From: Paramoeba atlantica
Lineage: Eukaryota > Discosea
Length of the DNA stretch: 64,000 nucleotides
Assembly (NCBI GenBank): GCA_977017575.1
Contig: CDRNVI010000053.1
Span: 1-64,000 of the forward strand
Reading direction: 5' to 3'
The position numbers were made by a program, and so were the translations under genes. Below the pieces are notes generated by a model, which saw only the letters and a list, made by a program, of their open reading frames with translations, made no database searches and was not told the DNA's origin. Below, piece after piece: positions 57,684 to 64,000 of this stretch (position 1 is the stretch's first letter; each line of letters opens with the position of its first letter).

Positions 57684-59111
57684 ATGAGTTGTACAAACTG
57701 TTTTCAAAGAGCAGTTCTTGGACGAAGCATTGCACAAACAAAACCATCGGAGAGAGTTTATTTTTGGCAATGCCTTCGTTTCTTGCGAAAGAAAGCGAAA
57801 CCGAACCCGACCATCAGCACATCTACTAAAGCGACAGATCAAAGCAATGAAGGGAGATACAAAGGAGTAAAATCCGACTACGCTGAGAAACCATACAGTT
57901 CTGGACACCCGAAAGTACCGGGATCCCTTCGCACATCGAAAGATGCCTCTGTTCCCAATATCCAGAATTCATCGTCATCCACGCCGTCATTAATCGACGA
58001 TGAGAAGCGCATCAAAACTATACCAAAGCAAACTGTATTTCTAGATCTCAATGCGGCTGATATTCCAACAGCGACCTCCGATGAAAGACCCAATGAGCAG
58101 GGAAGGACTCCTGACCTTGAATCGCGCAATGGCCTAGCATTGTCAATCTATCGTGCGTGTAGGGCTACTCGCGAGTCCATGAGGAAACGATGCACTGAAG
58201 AACATCCTATTCAGGACTGCGTCTTTGGTGGTGAAGAGGGAATATACAAAGTTTGGGCCCACTACGGAATTCGCCCGCATGCTCTATTCGCAGCGTCGGA
58301 TATTCATCTTCCCAGGTGGTGCCGCGAGAATTCCCAACCCACTTACGTAATTCGCTCCCCGCTACCGCTTATCAACCGCATGTTACACGCGAAGCTGAAC
58401 GACAGTTTCGCGGCTCACTTTCCTGCACCTAAACGCATGCGCAAAGACGTCTTATTTTCTCGTGAGGTCATATCTTCTCCTGGTCGCATTCTCGCCCTCC
58501 ATGGTATGCAAATACCATCAAACCTTGGGGCGTTGCTCAAATATGCAGTAACCATTGGCTTTCATACGGTAATCCTTATGGATTGTGTCTCCCTGCTCAA
58601 TGAAAAAGTGCTACGAGCCGCAGAAGGAGCTCATTACCACCCCCACGCCGTGTTTGTTGAAATTCCATCCCAGGATCCGCGCAAAGCCGCTGAACTCCTC
58701 GAAGACGTTGCCATTGCACAGCGCTTGGTTCCCTGCGTGACACTTCCCGCAGCCGAGACGACGCCCATTACCGAGTTTGCTCGTTCGCTTTATTGGTACA
58801 ACCAACAGCGACGGCAACCGTTCGAGTCCCCGCAGCCGCTGGAGAACTACGGAGCTCTGGTGGTTCTGGGTGGGGAGCACCATGGGCTACGTGCGATGTG
58901 TAGTCACTGGAAGAGGATTCGTCCACAGTATGTCTCGGTTACCATGGACCACTGTTTGGTGGAGAGCCTGAATGTCGTCTCAGCGGGAGCGATTCTCATG
59001 CACGCGCTGCGCCACAGTGCGGATAAGGACCACGAGCGGGATCTTGCGCATGGGATATCCTTTGGGGAGGACAAACTTGTGAAATCGTCGTTTGTCCTGC
59101 CGGAGCGATGA
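57684..59111 (+). CDS. SpoU/TrmH-family RNA 2'-O-methyltransferase
   Basis: A 475-residue protein with a C-terminal SPOUT domain at about 265-450. Its three motifs are visible: HGMQIPSNLGALLKYAVTIG (motif 1, PxNxG), ALVVLGGEHHGL (motif 2, G-x-E-x-x-G) and VSVTMDHCLVESLNVVSAGA (motif 3, ESLNVxxA). Such enzymes methylate ribose in rRNA or tRNA using S-adenosylmethionine. The first 250 residues include a basic start (MSCTNCFQRAVLGRSIAQTK), a disordered Ser/Lys region, and a substrate-binding part (FGGEEGIYKVWAHYGIRPHA, ending LFAAS). A mitochondrial MRM-type enzyme is likely but not proven. Confidence 0.9.
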   Translation: MSCTNCFQRAVLGRSIAQTKPSERVYFWQCLRFLRKKAKPNPTISTSTKATDQSNEGRYKGVKSDYAEKPYSSGHPKVPGSLRTSKDASVPNIQNSSSSTPSLIDDEKRIKTIPKQTVFLDLNAADIPTATSDERPNEQGRTPDLESRNGLALSIYRACRATRESMRKRCTEEHPIQDCVFGGEEGIYKVWAHYGIRPHALFAASDIHLPRWCRENSQPTYVIRSPLPLINRMLHAKLNDSFAAHFPAPKRMRKDVLFSREVISSPGRILALHGMQIPSNLGALLKYAVTIGFHTVILMDCVSLLNEKVLRAAEGAHYHPHAVFVEIPSQDPRKAAELLEDVAIAQRLVPCVTLPAAETTPITEFARSLYWYNQQRRQPFESPQPLENYGALVVLGGEHHGLRAMCSHWKRIRPQYVSVTMDHCLVESLNVVSAGAILMHALRHSADKDHERDLAHGISFGEDKLVKSSFVLPER

Positions 59112-59228
59112 GGATGGATCTTTCATAATTTCAACATAATTCTGTTTATGTACCTTGTATATCTCGTTTACTTCGGTATTTACGTTTTGGAATTTTTTAT
59201 GGGATGGTGCGATGTCGATATGCATTAA

Positions 59229-59411
59229 ATGGCACTCCGCTTGACTCAAGATGAGTACAATTATTGTAAAAGGCAGGAAATTTTCGTGAGGAAGGTACTA
59301 CCTCTGCACTTATGTTCGTACCTCGTTATTTTACCGTATTTATACGAAACGCCCGAAACGAGAAGAGCTGCTTTGGCGCACAAAAATCTAAAGGGACGAG
59401 AACAAAAATGA
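59229..59411 (+). CDS. small protein with one hydrophobic segment (uncertain)
   Basis: A 60-residue candidate between two firm genes, on the same strand. It has a basic start, one hydrophobic stretch (VLPLHLCSYLVILPYLY) and a charged tail. This is the build of small subunits of mitochondrial membrane complexes. There are several upstream ATGs and no good acceptor site, so it may be chance. Confidence 0.3.
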   Translation: MALRLTQDEYNYCKRQEIFVRKVLPLHLCSYLVILPYLYETPETRRAALAHKNLKGREQK

Positions 59412-59469
59412 TGATATCGTACATACTATTATTATACTTTATAGTAATGTGTGAGGTTCTATTTTAATA

Positions 59470-60744
59470 ATGCTAATTTTGCGGAACCTACTTTTTTACC
59501 ATACCGGGAGAATGAGGCGGCTGTGTTCAGGTAGCTCTATACACTTTGCTCAAAATCAGCGCCATTTTAGCGTTCACGAGTATAGTGCAAAGCACTTACT
59601 GCGGTCGGCAGGCTGTAACGTTGAGAAGGGAGTTATGTGTGAATCAGTTGCCGATATCCCAAAAGTGTGGAAGGATATTCCTTCGGAGGTGAAGGTTGTG
59701 AAAGCTCAAATCCTTGCCGGGGGTCGTGGAAAGGGCACTTTTACCAGTGGATTTCAGGGAGGTGTGCACATGTGTACTACCTTAGAGAGCGCAATCGAAG
59801 TAGCCACAAAAATGCTAGGCGGAACGCTCGTTACGAAACAGACGGGAGCGAGTGGTATGCAAGTACGGAAACTGTATATTGCTGAGTGCTTGCCTGAAAT
59901 TAAGAAAGAGTACTACTTAGCCATTTTGCTAGATCGGCCCTCCGGTGGACCTGTATTCGTTGCATCATCAGAAGGGGGAATGGATATAGAGGAAGTTGCG
60001 CGTTCGTTTCCGGAAAAGATTCATAAAATGCCAGTAAATATCCTGAAGGGCATATCGCTTGATGCAACGAAAGAATTTGCCTTTGCACTTGGCATGGGTC
60101 CCGGTGCTGCCGAAGAAATTGTAAAACTGTACGATTTTGCAAAATCTAAAGATGCTCTTATGGTCGAAATTAACCCATTCGCACAGCTTAATGATGGCTC
60201 TTTCATGTGTATTGATGCAAAAATAAATTTTGATGATAATGCAGATTTTCGTCAAGCAGAGGTCATGCTACATGAAGATATGGATGCTAAGGATCCTCGA
60301 GAAGTCGAAGCAGCGAAATGGAAACTCAATTACGTGGCCTTAGATGGCAACGTCGGCTGCTTGGTAAATGGTGCTGGACTGGCGATGGCAACAATGGACG
60401 TCATATCCCTTTATGGCGGAAGTCCAGCTAATTTTCTTGATGTGGGCGGAAGTGCCTCCACTCAACAAGTTGCAAGTGCGTTGTCTATCATTCAACAGGA
60501 CCGAAAAGTGCGCGGCGTACTGGTAAACATTTTTGGCGGTATAATGAAATGTGACACTATCGCCCGGGGCGTGATTGAAGCGTGTCATGCATCCAGTTGT
60601 AAGGTGCCACTTGTCGTTCGACTGTCAGGGACGAACTCAGACGAAGGAAAGAATTTGTTGCGAGAAAGCGGTCTGAGCATTCATCCGGCTTCCGATTTGG
60701 ACGAGGCTGCACAAAAGATGATGTCATTGATCAGTAGCAAGTAA
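59470..60744 (+). CDS. succinyl-CoA ligase beta subunit, mitochondrial
   Basis: A 424-residue subunit of the citric-acid-cycle enzyme that converts succinyl-CoA to succinate and makes ATP or GTP. A presequence (basic and hydroxylated, to about residue 33) precedes FSVHEYSAKHLLRSAG, the normal start of the mature protein. The ATP-grasp domain has KAQILAGGRGKGTF and VEINPFAQLNDG. The ligase domain has VNGAGLAMATMDVISLYGG, NFLDVGGSA and VNIFGGIMKCDTIARG. In trypanosomes this enzyme also works with acetate:succinate CoA-transferase. An ATG at 59512 is an alternative start. ADP or GDP preference cannot be told. Confidence 0.96.
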   Translation: MLILRNLLFYHTGRMRRLCSGSSIHFAQNQRHFSVHEYSAKHLLRSAGCNVEKGVMCESVADIPKVWKDIPSEVKVVKAQILAGGRGKGTFTSGFQGGVHMCTTLESAIEVATKMLGGTLVTKQTGASGMQVRKLYIAECLPEIKKEYYLAILLDRPSGGPVFVASSEGGMDIEEVARSFPEKIHKMPVNILKGISLDATKEFAFALGMGPGAAEEIVKLYDFAKSKDALMVEINPFAQLNDGSFMCIDAKINFDDNADFRQAEVMLHEDMDAKDPREVEAAKWKLNYVALDGNVGCLVNGAGLAMATMDVISLYGGSPANFLDVGGSASTQQVASALSIIQQDRKVRGVLVNIFGGIMKCDTIARGVIEACHASSCKVPLVVRLSGTNSDEGKNLLRESGLSIHPASDLDEAAQKMMSLISSK

Positions 60745-61198
60745 AACCGCGTCCGATAGGCGGTTTGACATGTCAAGTAGCTACATGTATCTCATTCAGC
60801 AACCGTACAAATATTTCTATGTCGATATTTAAGTGAGAGGAAGGTATCGGACCGATAAAATAAGAAGAGACTTTAGGGATCTTGTGTTTTTAATACCTTA
60901 GATTTTTCAAAGTGGGCTCGCTATTTTTACCTACTCTTTTGATGTACTTGACCCCCTTTTACGGTAACAGGTTTGGATGGAATACAGAAACAAAATTTAT
61001 TTCCTTTACTTCTGCCTACAATAAGGTCACGTAAAAAAGGCATTCACTACTTCAAGTAGTTTTCGGAATATAAAATGCTTGCTCTTTTTTTGTATTCTCA
61101 TCCAATGCTGGAAAAAGAGAAGTGTGAGAGCTAAAATTTTCTTGAACGCTTAAGAATGTCAATGATTCCAACCGAACGATGTGCTTTTCTATTCTTCC
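60745..61198. other. spacer before SLX1
   Basis: 454 bases with no gene or repeat recognised. TTCTTGAACGCTTAAG near 61138-61153 could be an acceptor, but it is followed by out-of-frame ATGs. Confidence 0.45.
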
Positions 61199-62431
61199 AT
61201 GTCACAATTCGATACTCAGTTCCACGCAGTTTATCTTTTGACCTCAGCGGATCCCGCAAAGTCAACTTTGACGTATATTGGGTATACCGTTAATCCTGAA
61301 CGCCGCCTTCGACAGCATAATGGGGAGATCACAGCTGGTGCTTTTCGTACGCAAAAGGTTGGAAGGCCTTGGCGCATGGAACTCTGTATATTTGGATTTC
61401 CTAACAAACATGTTGCACTTCAGTTTGAATGGAATTGGCAGCATCCTCATCTTTCCTGCGGGCTACTTCGCGCTAAATGTCAAGAGATGAAAGGCAATGT
61501 GGGGCAACGTTGGGCGTATAAAGCTAAACTCGCCATTCTGCACGAATTGTTGCAACTTTCACCCTGGAACAAGCTTTCGATGACGATATTTTTTATTGGC
61601 CACGGAAAGGAGAGGTACGATTCTACTTTGATGCATATGCGTGGTTCCACTCCCAATAAAGTGCGGATCAAGAGGGGTAATTACTATGCAGTGCCAGAAC
61701 TCAATAAATTGATCAAAATCGCGCAGGGATCTTTTGAACAATTGCGAGCGCACATCACTGGTTTCGATTTTCTTAGCGATGATGAAAGTCATTCAGAAGA
61801 GTTCGTGCAGAATGAATTGAGTAATGACAGGCAAGGTACACCAGATTTCGTGGTGGAAGAACAGTTAAACAACCGAGATCTGAATTGTTCGCGTAAAATA
61901 TTAGAGAGTGATGGAGAAGATTTCTTTTCTCTTATAGAAGGATTAACGCAGGCACCTAAGGAAGAAGTATTTTTGTATCGCAGTGCTCAGAATAACGGGA
62001 AGAAAGCTTCCAACGTACATTGCATCTCCTCGGAAGGCATTTCTCAATGCCTTATGGCATCCGAAATGAAGGATAACATTTGCTGTTATTTTTGCTCGAC
62101 GATTGTTCCTTTCAATTGCATGTTGACCTGTGTACATCCATGTACTTTTGCGACGCATCTTTTGTGCCTATCTGACTGGTTTCAAGCTTGTCGACCCGTA
62201 AAAAAGGATAGCAATAACGTTTACGAAGAAAATTTGTATGATTATTTTGTTCCAGCGCATGCCGCACCTTGCCCGCTTTGTGGCAAAACTCGGTTTTGGA
62301 GTGAATACGTTGCCTTACTCAAAAGGAAATCAAGACGATGTGAGTCTCAACAATCGCAAGATGAAAAAACAAGTCTCAAATATCGAAAAAGCGAATTTCG
62401 AAAACGTGTCAGAGAGATGCAGAATCTGTAG
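61199..62431 (+). CDS. SLX1: structure-specific endonuclease subunit SLX1
   Basis: A 410-residue nuclease that works with SLX4 to cut branched DNA such as Holliday junctions and flaps. The GIY-YIG domain is at about 8-95: VYLLTS and YIGYTVNPERRLRQHNGE carry the catalytic Tyr and R36, and E77 in LQFEWNWQHP is the metal ligand. A RING/PHD-like zinc domain is near the C-terminus at about 295-370 (CCYFC, VHPCTFATHLLCLSDWF, CPLCG). The linker is acidic and longer than usual. The frame opens with GTG at 61181; 61199 is the first ATG. Confidence 0.92.
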   Translation: MSQFDTQFHAVYLLTSADPAKSTLTYIGYTVNPERRLRQHNGEITAGAFRTQKVGRPWRMELCIFGFPNKHVALQFEWNWQHPHLSCGLLRAKCQEMKGNVGQRWAYKAKLAILHELLQLSPWNKLSMTIFFIGHGKERYDSTLMHMRGSTPNKVRIKRGNYYAVPELNKLIKIAQGSFEQLRAHITGFDFLSDDESHSEEFVQNELSNDRQGTPDFVVEEQLNNRDLNCSRKILESDGEDFFSLIEGLTQAPKEEVFLYRSAQNNGKKASNVHCISSEGISQCLMASEMKDNICCYFCSTIVPFNCMLTCVHPCTFATHLLCLSDWFQACRPVKKDSNNVYEENLYDYFVPAHAAPCPLCGKTRFWSEYVALLKRKSRRCESQQSQDEKTSLKYRKSEFRKRVREMQNL

Positions 62432-62680
62432 ATTATTAATGCAACCTACTTAATTGTCATTGCTCTACCTCCCTATTTAGAGCGTTGAAACCTGTTAAGT
62501 TTTACCTGGATTTTCCAGGACACCTTTTTTGGGGCGTTTTTTGGAAGGGGTATCTTGTGAAAACAACGGCGTAGAAAGCTAGTATATAGGTCCCAAACTC
62601 TCAAAATACAATAGGCGAAACGATTAAAAAAACTTTAAGCCATGTTTTTCGCAAAGTTCGATTTTTTTCAGAAAATATCC

Positions 62681-62771
62681 GAACTTGGCGGTCCCGTCCT
62701 GTTGATTCCAGGGGGGGTGTCCCCGAGTACGGGGGTGGAAAATGTGCCCCAAGACTTCGGCTACCCTTTCT
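62681..62771 (-). repeat. dispersed repeat shared with 35.2 kb
   Basis: GAACTTGG, a GC-rich part with CCAGGGGGGGTGTCCCC, and AAATGTGCCCCAAGACTTCG correspond in inverted orientation to about 35195-35265. Confidence 0.5.
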
Positions 62772-63070
62772 GGGAGTTTATTTTGAAAAATATTTTTTTC
62801 AAAAATTTGTCTTGCTTATGAACCGCATTTGAAATAGACATTAAGCCTTTCTTTCTATCTTTCGTAGATGCAGGAAGGGATTCGTAATATGCGAAGACGC
62901 GTAAACTTGATGAGCGTCTTCTTCGGACGGCGATGCCTCAAAATCACCTTCTATAGAACTACATTCAGAAACAATTTCCCAAGTGGTTTCCCAACGTTTC
63001 AGCTCTTCCGAATGGCGCTTCAAGCATTCGGATGCGACAGTTTCCATGATGTCATTTTGAAGTGAAAAAA

Positions 63071-63224
63071 CCTATTTGGATATTAAAGTGCTATTTGGGT
63101 ATTAAAGTGACTATTTGGATATTAAAGTGCCTATTTGGATATTAAAGTGCTATTTGGGTATTAAAGTGCCTATTTGGATGTTAAAGTGCCTATTTGGATA
63201 TTAAAGTGCCTATTTGGATTTTAA
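63071..63224 (+). repeat. 20-bp tandem repeat, eight copies
   Basis: Eight copies of CTATTTGGATATTAAAGTGC, or variants with GGGT or GATG at the centre and 19-20 bp length; the last copy is cut short. There are no spacers of different sequence, so it is a minisatellite and not a CRISPR array. Confidence 0.9.
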
Positions 63225-63240
63225 ACCGCAGCCCGGATCA

Positions 63241-63370
63241 CCAAAAGTGCAAGTGCCGCAGTTTCCCACAAGAAAAACGGTATCTCCCTTATGGCATGAG
63301 AGCGTACAGGCGCATAGAAAGGTGGAGATAACGTTTTTCCTGTGGGAAGCCGCCGCACCTGCACTTTTGG
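63241..63370. mobile_element. 130-bp long inverted repeat (MITE-like)
   Basis: The arms 63241-63287 and 63324-63370 are complementary over about 47 bp with few mismatches (CCAAAAGTGCAAGTGCCGCA against the complement of TGCGGC...GCACTTTTGG). A 36-bp loop lies between them. It is adjacent to the tandem repeat, with no obvious target duplication. Confidence 0.75.
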
Positions 63371-63620
63371 CATCTCCCTATTTAACTTTAGCGTTCATTA
63401 GCCAACAAAAATATTATGGGCTCGTTTTTTGGTTCATGGAGAAAACTTTCTTAATCGAACCCCCTATTTGAAAGACCAATGTCCGAAATTGGCGCACTCT
63501 TAAGGAGGGGGAACAGTAGTTCTCTACGCTGTATACAAGACGGATTCATGACCTTCCGTCGTGCTCATCTCTTACACGTAAATGTTCAATATATTTGGTT
63601 CTTTGATGTGTCCTTTGGGA

Positions 63621-63632
63621 CCTTCTTATCAG
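63621..63632 (+). promoter_or_regulatory. putative spliced-leader acceptor of the last gene
   Basis: CCTTCTTATCAG, with AG at 63631-63632, 21 nt before the ATG at 63654. Confidence 0.45.
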
Positions 63633-63653
63633 CTATTTTCTTGTGTTAATAAC

Positions 63654-64000
63654 ATGCCCTCCAAGCATGAGACAATGGTAAAGCGACTTAACGAGCTCGG
63701 ATATGCTTTGAAGGATGCAAAGACAGCTTTGCGGCGATGTAATTACAATTTGGAGGCAGCAACTGATCTCCTTATGAATACGACTGAATCAGAAAAACAG
63801 GGCGATACACTGAACCAGGATAGGTTGATCAGTGCCCAAAGTCACATCGATGTAGATCATGCGGCTGAAAGACATATTTTCACTTCCAATGTCGTTTCTA
63901 CATCTGGAAATATTCCGCAGAAACCTGTACGAGTTCACCCATGTATCGTACAGTATGGAGTTTGTAAATATGGGGATACATGTAAGTACGCCACAATGCC
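63654..64000 (+). CDS. UBA and CCCH zinc-finger protein (3' part outside window)
   Basis: At least 115 residues, open to the window edge. Residues about 8-42 fit a UBA-type three-helix ubiquitin-binding domain (VKRLNELGYALKDAKTALRR then CNYNLEAATDLLMN). Near 96-113 begins a CCCH zinc finger, HPCIVQYGVCKYGDTCKYA, with the C-x6-C-x5-C spacing; its final His lies at or beyond the edge. CCCH proteins are major regulators of mRNA stability in kinetoplastids, and the UBA part could link to ubiquitin. The start is supported by the acceptor-like AG just upstream. Confidence 0.8.
   Translation, partial: MPSKHETMVKRLNELGYALKDAKTALRRCNYNLEAATDLLMNTTESEKQGDTLNQDRLISAQSHIDVDHAAERHIFTSNVVSTSGNIPQKPVRVHPCIVQYGVCKYGDTCKYATM

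Larger units (their letters stand above)
62432..63653. other. repeat-rich spacer
   Basis: 1.2 kb with no firm gene. It holds a dispersed repeat segment (62681-62771), a tandem repeat (63071-63224), a long inverted repeat (63241-63370) and a minus-strand 68-codon frame (62841-63047) of uncertain status. Confidence 0.65.

Noticed and set aside
1349-58883. Long minus-strand frames opposite AHCY, CCT7, SpoU and other genes
   Set aside because: They are mirror frames of firm + strand genes with no domains of their own.
63071-63224. CRISPR array
   Set aside because: Repeats are 20 bp and directly adjacent with no unique spacers, in a eukaryotic context.
1-64000. Retroviruses, LTR elements, LINEs or Polintons
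   Set aside because: No reverse transcriptase, integrase, capsid or polymerase motif and no long direct terminal repeats were seen.

Overview
The window is intron-poor nuclear DNA of a unicellular eukaryote, most likely a kinetoplastid or another euglenozoan. Every protein gene I can support, about thirty, lies on the + strand and reads as one uninterrupted frame. Several starts are preceded by a pyrimidine tract and AG, as expected for spliced-leader acceptors. The adenosylhomocysteinase looks closely trypanosomatid. The succinate dehydrogenase iron-sulfur gene codes only for the 2Fe-2S half, a euglenozoan hallmark. Several genes look like the large helical-repeat and HMG-box mitochondrial proteins of that group. 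Intergenic transposon-like repeats and AT-rich spacers differ from the compact trypanosomatid pattern, so a free-living, early-branching or endosymbiotic kinetoplastid is possible; the species is not identified.

Layout. 1-640 is a 12-bp minisatellite rich in GGATCC, followed by AT-rich DNA. 1.2-9 kb holds adenosylhomocysteinase, an unknown protein, chaperonin CCT eta, biotin-protein ligase and a small candidate gene. 9-16 kb holds four lineage-specific genes, including a SAP-like protein and a mitochondrial HMG-box protein. 16.7-29.7 kb holds SEC23, a PPR-like protein, an N-acetyltransferase, a deleted Tc1/mariner element, a leucine-rich-repeat protein, a SET methyltransferase, a FIST-like protein and a coiled-coil protein. 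30-34.5 kb holds two tandem secreted Cys-rich paralogues followed by a GPR107/GOST-type seven-helix protein. 35.6-38.7 kb holds an unknown protein and a WDR55-like protein. 39-48.4 kb is a single giant helical-repeat protein of about 3,109 residues. 48.7-62.4 kb is a run of housekeeping genes: DCC1-like, a coiled-coil protein, split SDHB, DUS1-like, PheRS beta, RPL26, a SpoU methyltransferase, succinyl-CoA ligase beta and SLX1. The window ends inside a UBA plus CCCH zinc-finger gene.

Together. The order fits one long polycistronic transcription unit with functionally mixed genes, not operons in the bacterial sense. A recurrent theme is the mitochondrion: SDHB half, succinyl-CoA ligase, biotin ligase, SpoU methyltransferase, HMG-box protein and two PPR-like proteins. 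The main non-genic content is a set of small inverted-repeat elements in the spacers (26.2, 32.6, 34.6, 35.4, 50.5 and 63.2 kb). A subset of genes also shows a sharp switch from C-rich to G-rich sequence on the coding strand shortly after the start codon.
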